Assembly (NCBI GenBank): GCA_910585725.1
Contig: CAJUFA010000005.1
Span: 75,630 to 139,629 of the forward strand
Source: an uncultured Dorea sp.
GTDB lineage: Bacteria > Bacillota > Clostridia > Lachnospirales > Lachnospiraceae
DNA: 64,000 bases
Direction of reading: 5' to 3'
The position numbers and the translations under genes are program-made. How positions within the stretch are numbered: position 1 is the first letter of the stretch; the number at the start of each line of letters is the position of its first letter. Shown here one piece after another: positions 43,353 to 52,368 of the stretch. The notes beneath the pieces are model-generated. The model was not told where the DNA came from. It saw only the letters and a program-made list of their open reading frames with translations, and searched no databases.

Positions 43353-45692
43353 TTAGAATAAATCTACTTCGCGGGTCTGCTTTTGTGCTTTAAATTCCAG
43401 CTTCACCGACATATTTCTCTCGCCATCATAAACCTCCGCAAAGTAATTGCCTTTCCTCTTGATCTTCGGAATTTCAAATCTTGCATGTTTCTTATCCGCT
43501 ACAAACTCACCATCATAGAAATCGTCATCAATGAGCAGTCGAGGCTTGCTGAGCGGAATATTGGAATAAAGCACCAATTCCGGAGTAACACGAGGCTTTA
43601 GTGTAATGACAGGATTTACAAAGCAAAGTTCAATATTGTCCGGACGCTTTGTCAGGGTGATGATGGGCACCACCACTTCCTCAAGGGAAGCCCCGCCGTG
43701 TACTTCTACATTTGCCCGACGGCCACCCTTAAAACGCTCATAGTTTGCAAGAACAGCGAATCCATCTTCATAAGCAACAAACGACAGATTCGGGTCTTCT
43801 GCAGCCGGACAGCATCGTCCGCTGTGTTCACCAGACTCCTCTAGCTCAATGCTAGAATTCAACTCATGACCATAACGCACTGCCAATCTGCTGGCACCGT
43901 GGTCGGCTACAATCAACGCTTTCTCCAGCGTTCCTTGCACAAGCATGGACTGAATCATCCGTAGTTGTTCATCGATTACATCCAATTCCTCAAATAAATG
44001 AAGCGGGTACTCACATTTCCGATAATCGTAAACCTGGCTGTGATGCTTTATCTCGTCCAGGTCATCAATTTTTCTCCAGTCTCCGTCCGCAAAATGCTGC
44101 AAAAACTCTTTGTTTTTAACTGTGATGGAGGGCAGCTCGCAGTGGCCTATGGCTACTTCTGATACCAGGCCATATTCCTCGCACTTTGCCATGATAAAAG
44201 CAAGGTACTCCACGCCAAGTGCATCGAAAAAGAAGCATTGTACCTTCTTCTTATCCATGTGGGAAATGATGCTGCTCCTCGGCTGCAATTTATTATAGGG
44301 CCGAGGTGATTGGGCGTAAGCATTGACCCTTTTCAGAAACTCCGGAAAGATACGATTTGTGAGCTTTTGTAGTTTGTAATCCCGAAAATATGTAGTCAAA
44401 TCCCCCCGGAAGCTACTGTCGGATTCCGGCAGCTTAGTGTTCACGGCATCAAAGGCGAAATCCTGCATATATAAATGCAAAGGCTTAGACATACTACGTG
44501 TTGCGCAGGAAATTTCTTCCGGTGTGAAATCATAAAGGCTGAGGCACCGTACAAATTCGTACTTTTCCTGTGTGCTGTTGTCAGTCAGATAGAACACCTC
44601 GTCCTTTTGATGACGGCCCAGTTTATCACAATATTTTTTAACAAGCGGCAGATTCTCCGACAACTGCTCCAACAGCCTCTTTCGTTCTGTATAATACCGT
44701 TCAAACTCCGGATGCGAAATATCTACATCTGCAAAATCCAGATATGCGTGCATCTCAAAAGAATCAACATTATCACAATTTCCAAGTATCAACGTCAGAT
44801 AGTGGTTATTAGCCTCACCGAAGGACTTCAATGACAGCCACAAGAGCCACTGCATCTTCTTATCGCCGGATTCCCAAACATCTGATAGATGCGCCGACAG
44901 ATTTGCTGTAGCGCCAAATTCATCACAAACCAATGCAGAAAAACTGCTCTTGCCAGACATTTTAGAAGCAAGCCAGCTCCACTGAACATCCGTTCCGTAT
45001 GCTTTTTCCGTAGCTCCTGCAATATCTGAATATTTTGTGGTCAACGCCTCATAAATGCCTTCGGAAGATGTAACGGAATAAACAGCATTTCGGAACATAT
45101 CAACAGGGAACGAGCTAAGTGTCGTCACAGCAGGGTGATCCTGACGCTGCATATCCGTCAATCTTTCAAGATAGGTGAGAAGTCTCGGAATATCAGGAAG
45201 TGGCTTAAATCCAATACACTCTTCTTCAGTTTTCGCAAACTTTATCTGTGGCAACGGCGAAACCTCTCCGCCAACCAGAGCGACTCTATTTTTTATCCGG
45301 ATATCACGATTCATAAATTTCTGAAGTATCTGTTCACAATGGTCAAGAAGGACAACGCAATATCCGCTGATAGGGTAACTAAGCACCTCATCCAGCTTTG
45401 CGGCCAACGCACTATCGCTGCGAAGCATCTGTGCCTGAGACAGCCCAACTAAGGCATAGTTTCCACTGCTGCTTGCAATAGAGACGGCTGCATCGACATT
45501 AGGCAGACCGTTGGGTAGGCAATTTTGGGAAACGTAAACACATCTCTTGCAGCTATCGGCCTCAAGGCGTTGGAGGATTTCCTGATAAACGTCATAATTC
45601 TCCGTATTCACCAACAAGAAATAGCCGGTCTTTTTTCCGTTAAAATAGGCACTTATTTGCTCGAAACATTCACTTGTGTTATTGCAACGCAT
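43353..45692 (-). CDS. pglZ: BREX alkaline-phosphatase-like protein PglZ
   Basis: A 779-aa protein with the PglZ domain in its second half, an alkaline-phosphatase superfamily fold: FFFDALGVEYL with Asp490, HCELPSITVKN, and LIVADHGASRLAV with Asp597-His598, the expected metal ligands. The N-terminal 470 residues are helical and hold YPISGYCVVLLDH. PglZ is the common marker of all BREX types and is required for defence in known cases. 11 nt after brxC. Confidence 0.93.
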   Translation of the reverse strand: MRCNNTSECFEQISAYFNGKKTGYFLLVNTENYDVYQEILQRLEADSCKRCVYVSQNCLPNGLPNVDAAVSIASSSGNYALVGLSQAQMLRSDSALAAKLDEVLSYPISGYCVVLLDHCEQILQKFMNRDIRIKNRVALVGGEVSPLPQIKFAKTEEECIGFKPLPDIPRLLTYLERLTDMQRQDHPAVTTLSSFPVDMFRNAVYSVTSSEGIYEALTTKYSDIAGATEKAYGTDVQWSWLASKMSGKSSFSALVCDEFGATANLSAHLSDVWESGDKKMQWLLWLSLKSFGEANNHYLTLILGNCDNVDSFEMHAYLDFADVDISHPEFERYYTERKRLLEQLSENLPLVKKYCDKLGRHQKDEVFYLTDNSTQEKYEFVRCLSLYDFTPEEISCATRSMSKPLHLYMQDFAFDAVNTKLPESDSSFRGDLTTYFRDYKLQKLTNRIFPEFLKRVNAYAQSPRPYNKLQPRSSIISHMDKKKVQCFFFDALGVEYLAFIMAKCEEYGLVSEVAIGHCELPSITVKNKEFLQHFADGDWRKIDDLDEIKHHSQVYDYRKCEYPLHLFEELDVIDEQLRMIQSMLVQGTLEKALIVADHGASRLAVRYGHELNSSIELEESGEHSGRCCPAAEDPNLSFVAYEDGFAVLANYERFKGGRRANVEVHGGASLEEVVVPIITLTKRPDNIELCFVNPVITLKPRVTPELVLYSNIPLSKPRLLIDDDFYDGEFVADKKHARFEIPKIKRKGNYFAEVYDGERNMSVKLEFKAQKQTREVDLF

Positions 45693-45703
45693 AAATGCCC
45701 TCC

Positions 45704-48700
45704 TTATTCATTCTTCAGAATTTCCATACCCACCGTAAGATTGTCAGCAATGAGCTCATTCAAATAGCGACGCAGCTCAGTAGCATCCATCTTATCGATC
45801 ACAGCCTGTGCACGCTCACAACCGCTGAGTTTGTATTGTTTTTCTGCTAGTACTTTCAGACGGTTCTTCACTGCGGAATTATCCATCCAGTTATACGTCT
45901 TGTCTGGGATACTTCCAATTAGGCTCTTCCGAATAGAATCCGCATTCTTTAGCATAATGGCGTAATCGCCGACAATACGCTCCATAAAGCAGCGGTCTCG
46001 CTCCTGCGGGTCATTCAAACGATCATAAAACGTAGCCGTCTCAAGATAATTGATGGCCTTGGTAATATCTGCATCCGAAGCAGAATATGCAAGAATGGTG
46101 GCAAAGATAGTTCTTGCCTCTCCGCGCTCTGTGTCATCAAACATACAAAGAATCGGTGTATCATACCGGTCAGACCAATCGGACGGGTCTTTTGTTCCGG
46201 TCTTCTCCAGCCAGAGATTCTTCAGCTGAGTCTTCCGAATGCTCTTTTTGTAGTTGCTTACAGCATTCTCAATGTATTGATAATACTCCGTGCTAGACTT
46301 GGTAAACTGACCAGCTGGAATGGTGCTGCAGAATCCGGCAACATCCTGCTCATCCAGTTCTTCTACAAACGTGCCTGCAACCTGTTTAAAATACGGCAAC
46401 TGGTCTTTATAGAAGTGCTCAAATGCCTCACGTTGCGTTATCAGCGCATCATAAAATTGTTGCTTATACTGTTCCTGCAGTTGGCCGCTCTGCTTCATGT
46501 AATAAAGCTGGACTAAAAGCTGGCTCAGGTCTCCGGCATATTTGCGCAGGATATCATACGGCATACGGATGTTGTTGGAGCGCTTGTTCCACTCCAATAC
46601 CATGTCCCGGAGGTTGGTGCATTTCGGCAGGCTCTTATTGCTTTCGGCTATGATGCGATACTCCAAAATGACGTCCGAAATCTTCTCGTCCGCAGTAACA
46701 GAGCTCCATACCCAGTTCGCGGCATCCGCATTAAATTTCAGTTTTACCTGGTCAAGATAGGCTCCACCATCGCCAATTTCATTTGCCAGCTGTCGGAGCA
46801 CACCACCCTGATAAATATCAATATAAGCCAGCATACCCTTGCGACACATCTCATTGGTCAGGAGGCTTTCCATGTCCCGCGTGATGGCGACATTGTCATG
46901 GACAAGGGAACCAATCTGGTCTGCAAGAGCACTCTCCGTGGCCTTGTTGCTGTTTGCAGTGTTGGCAATGCCACAGTAGGCATCAATTACGGTGGTAATC
47001 TGATCAGCAGTTGTCTCCAACCGCACCGTGTTCAGAATATATTTCAGACACCAAATAGGGAAGGTAAGACCTTTCATCTTGATACGAATTTGATCACGGG
47101 CGCTTTCAATAGAGCCACACTGCGACATCGGAATGTGGAACACAGTCGATGTGCACTGAAGGAAGCAGCGTTGGCTTGCGCTCATAGCAACGATGTATTC
47201 CTCTTTATATTTCGAGGACGGAGAAAATTTCTGATTGATTGCGTTGGCAATCATGTGCTTCATTTTCCCCGGTGTCATACTTTCACTGGAAGAGCCATTG
47301 CTCCAGAAATAATCAGCGGTGGCATATTCCTTCAGCACAAAGCCCATAACAAAAGCGGTCACATTGCTGGGCATAAATCCGTAAGGTGCCTCTTCTAGCG
47401 CCTCATAAATGGAAAGAATGCTGATACGACCGGAAGCCTTCTCGAATCCAACTTTTACAACCTTCTCTACTTCCTGCTTGATGCGGACAATTGGCAGGCT
47501 CTTTTTCGTGGGGTCTTCCCAATAGCGCTCAACCTTCCATGCACCTTCTAGTGCAGTCGCAAGGCTGGTCTTCACATTGGAAGATTTAAAGGTGGACTTT
47601 AACTCCTCTGCGATACCGCATTCAGCGCCCTGGGCCAGAGGGCCTTTCAGGAACATGTTATCAATCAGATTGAACTGCTCAAGGCCGCAGAAATAAATCT
47701 GGTGGTTGAGCTTCTGCAGCTCCTCCTGCAATGCGGCGAGATTGGCCACGCGAGTGCCGCTCTTACGCTCAGGCGTATACAGGATAAAAGCACCGGCAGA
47801 AATTCTCTGTTTCCATTCAGTCAGGCGCTTTTTCGCCTGTGTTTCAAATCCCATCGCACGCTGACGGTCGTTCTGAGCATAATTCTTGCTGTATGCCATA
47901 TTCTCTACATACTGGCTCAAAAGATCATCGCCCATAGGTGTCAGGCATTCTATATAGAAAAGCTCGTTAGAAGGCTGAACGATTGCTTTCAAAATGGCAT
48001 TTTTGATAGTAGCAACCTCTGTATCATTCAGGGCAAAAGTCACCACAGCCTTAAAACGATTCGGTTTGCTCTGTCCGCTTAGCTTACTGCTGACCGGTGT
48101 TAAATTAGAGGAAGCTGCGCCCTCCATCACAAAACGGGGACGGATTGCAACAGGAAGCTGCACTGCAGACATCAGGTCGGCAGAAACAATCAAATCCTGT
48201 GTTTTTGTGCTGTTACGGATATCCACCTTTAGCTTGTTAATCTTTCCAATATCGCCATCACGATTCGCAACAGTGTATTCCTTTAGACCATTGCCCACGG
48301 GCTTTTCAAAGAGCAGTCCCTGCTGATACAGACCAGCAGCAATATTGCGAGCTTTGCCCTTCGACCAGTCAGTACCTGCAAAGGCCAAGTCAATATTTTG
48401 CTCGTTAGGGCGTAGAAGTTCCACGTCGCCCACGCGCAAGGAAATGGCTTCCAGCAGCAGCACAGTTTTAAACACTCGCTCCTGGTCTGGAGTTAGGCTT
48501 CCCTTTTTCAGCAGACCGAAGGAATCCAGAATCACGCGAACATCGTCATTCAATCCGTTCTGGTCTTTTCCGGTGAAGAAATCCCAGAGCATATCGATGG
48601 TGAGCAGGTTTGTACTCTCCTCAGGACCATACTCGTTAATAAACCACTTGAAGCCTTTTGCATCCGTCATGTCATTGCTGATAATGAAATCAAACATGCT

Positions 48701-49927
48701 ACGGGCATTGGAATTGAATGCCACCGACATGTGTTTCAGCAGCAGCGCTGCATATGGATGAATTGGAACGATAGACTGTAGCTCTGTATCAGAGATGATT
48801 GTCTTCTGACCCATCCTGGAGTGCTTTTTTGCACTGGCAATAATAGTATTGCAGACACTGGTTAGTCCTTCATTTAAGTCACCCTTGTATTCAGTCCACT
48901 CTGGGAGGAGCACAGGGTCATCAGTGGTTTTCATGGCCTGCGCCATCAACCGGAATGCCATATTCTCTGGCATCTCAATACGGACAGTTACATCACCCAC
49001 AAAACGATTCAAAATCTTCTTGCGCATATCCTTATCCTGAATGAGCGAACTACTCTCGTGGGTCACGATAAGGAAATAGAACGGGTGAGATTCGCTGATT
49101 TCTGCAAGGGTCTGAAACCCAGTCAAAGCATTCTGATTGTTCTGAAAATACTCCGTGAACTCGTCCCACACGAAGAGGATAGCGGAGATATCGTTCTCGT
49201 CAATGATGCTTTTAATCCAATCACACATGGCCTGAATATCCAAACGCAGGGCCGTGATGCCATTGTCCTCGGCAACCTTCAGGATATTGCGCATCATTTT
49301 AGAAACAGCGTCCTCGTCCTCGGCATTCTTCAGCACAGAGATGACCTCATTCACATGCTTGCCGCCAAAATCCCACATGTACTTATCTTCCTGAATCAGG
49401 CTGTCAAAGTAGACTCGGTTTGCCTCTTTGTCTTCCAGCCAGTGCAGGGCGGCTTCCTTCAGGGATGCTTCACCACGATTGGTAATGCCATGCTCCTGCA
49501 GCGCAGCTGTGATGCTATCCTGTAAGGCTAGGATCAGGTCTTGGTCAGAACGGATAGACGCAGAGCCAATCCGGTGAATGGTAATCAATCTGCCGTTGCT
49601 CTTGTCCGTAATGAGCTGCTGGCAAAGGTCATCCCGGAGGCCATAATCCTTGAAGTAAGCACGGATTTCGTCATCACTGGCCTCCAGCATAGATTTTACT
49701 GTCAGGGCTGCATGGGATTTACCGGTACCGTAGGCACCTTCCACCCACAGGGAACGGGAGTCCTTGCCTGAGAGCATGATGTGGGTTTTCTCCAACAGCT
49801 TTACAAAGGTCTCATGAGGATAGAATGAAGTCCATTTGACTTCACCGGATTTTATCAGGTCAGCCGTAACCGCTGCATAATACTTTGGATCAATGTTAAA
49901 ATAATCCTTGTAAGTTTTCTTGCTCAT
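45704..49927 (-). CDS. brxC: BREX ATPase BrxC
   Basis: A 1407-aa P-loop protein. Walker A is EGAYGTGKSHAALTV (about residues 60-75), and Walker B is AILFVWDEFTEYF (about 225-237). Then follows a long helical body typical of BrxC/PglY (VTHESSSL sensor, HPYAALLLKHMS). It is the largest BREX core protein and probably works on DNA with PglZ. ATG 49927 is preceded by AGGAGGAG; the 20-codon longer form starts inside brxP. It sits 19 nt after brxP. Confidence 0.92.
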   Translation of the reverse strand: MSKKTYKDYFNIDPKYYAAVTADLIKSGEVKWTSFYPHETFVKLLEKTHIMLSGKDSRSLWVEGAYGTGKSHAALTVKSMLEASDDEIRAYFKDYGLRDDLCQQLITDKSNGRLITIHRIGSASIRSDQDLILALQDSITAALQEHGITNRGEASLKEAALHWLEDKEANRVYFDSLIQEDKYMWDFGGKHVNEVISVLKNAEDEDAVSKMMRNILKVAEDNGITALRLDIQAMCDWIKSIIDENDISAILFVWDEFTEYFQNNQNALTGFQTLAEISESHPFYFLIVTHESSSLIQDKDMRKKILNRFVGDVTVRIEMPENMAFRLMAQAMKTTDDPVLLPEWTEYKGDLNEGLTSVCNTIIASAKKHSRMGQKTIISDTELQSIVPIHPYAALLLKHMSVAFNSNARSMFDFIISNDMTDAKGFKWFINEYGPEESTNLLTIDMLWDFFTGKDQNGLNDDVRVILDSFGLLKKGSLTPDQERVFKTVLLLEAISLRVGDVELLRPNEQNIDLAFAGTDWSKGKARNIAAGLYQQGLLFEKPVGNGLKEYTVANRDGDIGKINKLKVDIRNSTKTQDLIVSADLMSAVQLPVAIRPRFVMEGAASSNLTPVSSKLSGQSKPNRFKAVVTFALNDTEVATIKNAILKAIVQPSNELFYIECLTPMGDDLLSQYVENMAYSKNYAQNDRQRAMGFETQAKKRLTEWKQRISAGAFILYTPERKSGTRVANLAALQEELQKLNHQIYFCGLEQFNLIDNMFLKGPLAQGAECGIAEELKSTFKSSNVKTSLATALEGAWKVERYWEDPTKKSLPIVRIKQEVEKVVKVGFEKASGRISILSIYEALEEAPYGFMPSNVTAFVMGFVLKEYATADYFWSNGSSSESMTPGKMKHMIANAINQKFSPSSKYKEEYIVAMSASQRCFLQCTSTVFHIPMSQCGSIESARDQIRIKMKGLTFPIWCLKYILNTVRLETTADQITTVIDAYCGIANTANSNKATESALADQIGSLVHDNVAITRDMESLLTNEMCRKGMLAYIDIYQGGVLRQLANEIGDGGAYLDQVKLKFNADAANWVWSSVTADEKISDVILEYRIIAESNKSLPKCTNLRDMVLEWNKRSNNIRMPYDILRKYAGDLSQLLVQLYYMKQSGQLQEQYKQQFYDALITQREAFEHFYKDQLPYFKQVAGTFVEELDEQDVAGFCSTIPAGQFTKSSTEYYQYIENAVSNYKKSIRKTQLKNLWLEKTGTKDPSDWSDRYDTPILCMFDDTERGEARTIFATILAYSASDADITKAINYLETATFYDRLNDPQERDRCFMERIVGDYAIMLKNADSIRKSLIGSIPDKTYNWMDNSAVKNRLKVLAEKQYKLSGCERAQAVIDKMDATELRRYLNELIADNLTVGMEILKNE

Positions 49928-49946
49928 TGTTTTTTCTCCTCCTATC

Positions 49947-52358
49947 TCAGAATATTGCCAACACATCCTGAGAGGATTTGTCTTCATGTAAACTGATGGT
50001 ATCCAGTCCCAACGAGAAACTGGCCGAAATGAATTCTGGATAGTTTACGGACAGACCATTCAGAATTGGAACCATGGAATCGTAATTCAGGCCAAAGATT
50101 CTGGTCGGGCTGATGCCGTCACGCTCAATGGAATCATCCAGTAGCGTGGACAGCGAGAACTGGTAGTATCCACCACATTTCTCTGCAAACTTGTAGAGTG
50201 AGTAGAGAATGACACGGGCATCTGGTCCAGCCCAACTACATCTCATCAAAGAGTTAAGTGTTACCGTCTCCCTACCAGAAGCGGATGTTTTTTCAACTAC
50301 ATCGCAGTCGGCAAAGATTCTATCTTTACCCAGAGGTGTCTTGGCCATTATGATTTTAAGGGCATCAATAACATTCCGCTTACCCTTTCCTTTGGTATCA
50401 TTCTCCATCACGTCTGTCAACATCAAATTCAACAGGTCAGGTGTATATGATGTCCCAAACTCAAGTGAAGTGACGAACCAATTAAACGCAGGTGTGTAGA
50501 CCAGATTGCAAAGAATCAAGGCCCATGAGGTTTGACTGTATGCGCCCTCTCTGATAATTACATCCGCAAACGGTGTCGGCACGCATTTAGTGTACTTGTC
50601 TCCATCCGCAGTTTTATCGTAGACTGTAAGACCTGCATCATCCGCAAAATTCTTGAATGCATCCTTTTTCTTATTAGCGACCTGACCATCACCATCAGAA
50701 AGCCAGAATTCTTTTCCGCCCTCATATCGAATGAATGAATCCAGCCACTCATCCCGCGTTCCAAAGGTAAAATACCTGTCAATCCCTGCCATTTTTCTTC
50801 CCTCCGTTATCTTGTTTCGTATTGATGCATATCTCAAACAATGCTCCTTAACATCGTGGCACCTGTAGCAGTGTGCACAGTTATGTCTAATCACTATCCC
50901 GTTCTTCATGTCAATGCAATTATATTTGCATTCTGCTTCGCATTCTCCACATCCTACGCAGTACAGGCTTTTAATGATTACACTTCTCATTAGCGATTGG
51001 AATTTAATATCCGGCTTCGTACTCTCACAGTTTTCCAATATAAAGGTTGTTTTGCTTTCGCCTTGTATCGTTCTAACAGTATAGGATTTACCTTCAAACT
51101 GAATCGTATATTCATTTTCTGCTACCTGTGTTATATCACCAATCGTCTTTCCCCAATGTTGCCATTTGAGATGAGTCACAAAAGTATCTATCATAGGCGG
51201 ATTGCTTCCACCGATAACTTCAAATTTATCCTGGCCTAAATTAAGCTCACGTCCAGATTTACGGGTTCTCCAAAATCCGCCATCAATAAACTCTTGCATA
51301 TCGGCCTCTGAGTAATTGGTTTTTCCGCTCGTAGAAGCTATTTTCCCAAGAAAAAAATCCACTTCAGGTTTATATGAACAGCGCTTTATATACTCGTGCT
51401 TTCCAGTTGAGTTGGGGCAAACCAGACATCCCACCCTCATATTTCCCTTTTTATAAGCTTCATTTAAGTGCAAATGCCGTGCATATATATAGCAATATAA
51501 TTCTGCGGAAGTCCAATCAAGTATTGTATGGCAACTCATTTGACCACTGTGCTTCTGGCCATCGCTTACTGGATCATAAGTGCTTCGTGCCAAGCTTTCT
51601 TCAGCACGCACTCCGGTAAAGGCCATTCCCGTAAAATCTCGCTTGCCTGTTATCTCCCTGAGCAAATTAATCTGTGGTGACGTTTTATGTACGCTACAAC
51701 ACCAGCGATTGCTCGTTGATGGTGGCCCAAAGCAAGACCATGTATTCTGTGGAAGCAGCTTAGATTCTGCTTGATAGAACCGAATGCCCTCACTTATGCA
51801 GTCTGCTTTAATTTGCTTCACTAACTCATACGTATCAGGAAATTCCATACGGGTGTTTCCAAACAAAACCATAAAATCATCATGGGGAAGCGTACGCTGT
51901 ACAATGTCTAACGCTACAACACTGTCCTTTCCACCACTGAATGCTACATAAAAAACATCAATTTTGTCTTTATATTTCCTATAAGTATTATAAACTGTCT
52001 GAATTGTTTCTTGAACAAGAGTTTCCAAAATGGCTTCGTTTTTCTTCGTCATTGTTTCAACATCAACGAATTGTAATGGTATTCCATCCAGCTCAGGTGT
52101 ATCCAAAAGAACTATCTCTGGTTTGGAATAGTATGAACCACCTTTAGTTCTGGCAACCGTTCTTCCGCGATATATGTAATTGTTTGTTTCTGCCCACATG
52201 AGTGGAGCGCAGTCGTCTTTGGGATACAACCAGTATTGGTCAAATCCCAGTATTGTTAATTCTGAGGCATAAACGGGGCGCGGTTCCTTGCTGAACTTCG
52301 ATTGCTCTGTGGTTAGAAGCAATCCTCCCGTCTCCTCATCCCATAAATACTGGTACAT
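49947..52358 (-). CDS. brxP: BREX type 4 protein BrxP (PAPS reductase, ferredoxin and DUF4007 domains)
   Basis: An 803-aa three-part protein. Residues about 135-330 form a PAPS-reductase/ATP-pyrophosphatase domain with SGGKDS (141-146), related to DndC of DNA phosphorothioation. At 466-503 is a ferredoxin-like pair of 4-Cys motifs (CVGCGECEAEC, CAHCYRC), so it should hold iron-sulfur clusters. A C-terminal DUF4007 domain (about 520-795) starts at YFTFGTRDEWLDSF. This is the defining gene of BREX type 4. It is 10 nt after the 991-aa gene, and GAGGAAA precedes the ATG. Modifying DNA with sulfur is plausible but unproven from sequence. Confidence 0.88.
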   Translation of the reverse strand: MYQYLWDEETGGLLLTTEQSKFSKEPRPVYASELTILGFDQYWLYPKDDCAPLMWAETNNYIYRGRTVARTKGGSYYSKPEIVLLDTPELDGIPLQFVDVETMTKKNEAILETLVQETIQTVYNTYRKYKDKIDVFYVAFSGGKDSVVALDIVQRTLPHDDFMVLFGNTRMEFPDTYELVKQIKADCISEGIRFYQAESKLLPQNTWSCFGPPSTSNRWCCSVHKTSPQINLLREITGKRDFTGMAFTGVRAEESLARSTYDPVSDGQKHSGQMSCHTILDWTSAELYCYIYARHLHLNEAYKKGNMRVGCLVCPNSTGKHEYIKRCSYKPEVDFFLGKIASTSGKTNYSEADMQEFIDGGFWRTRKSGRELNLGQDKFEVIGGSNPPMIDTFVTHLKWQHWGKTIGDITQVAENEYTIQFEGKSYTVRTIQGESKTTFILENCESTKPDIKFQSLMRSVIIKSLYCVGCGECEAECKYNCIDMKNGIVIRHNCAHCYRCHDVKEHCLRYASIRNKITEGRKMAGIDRYFTFGTRDEWLDSFIRYEGGKEFWLSDGDGQVANKKKDAFKNFADDAGLTVYDKTADGDKYTKCVPTPFADVIIREGAYSQTSWALILCNLVYTPAFNWFVTSLEFGTSYTPDLLNLMLTDVMENDTKGKGKRNVIDALKIIMAKTPLGKDRIFADCDVVEKTSASGRETVTLNSLMRCSWAGPDARVILYSLYKFAEKCGGYYQFSLSTLLDDSIERDGISPTRIFGLNYDSMVPILNGLSVNYPEFISASFSLGLDTISLHEDKSSQDVLAIF

Positions 52359-52368
52359 CAGGGTTTCC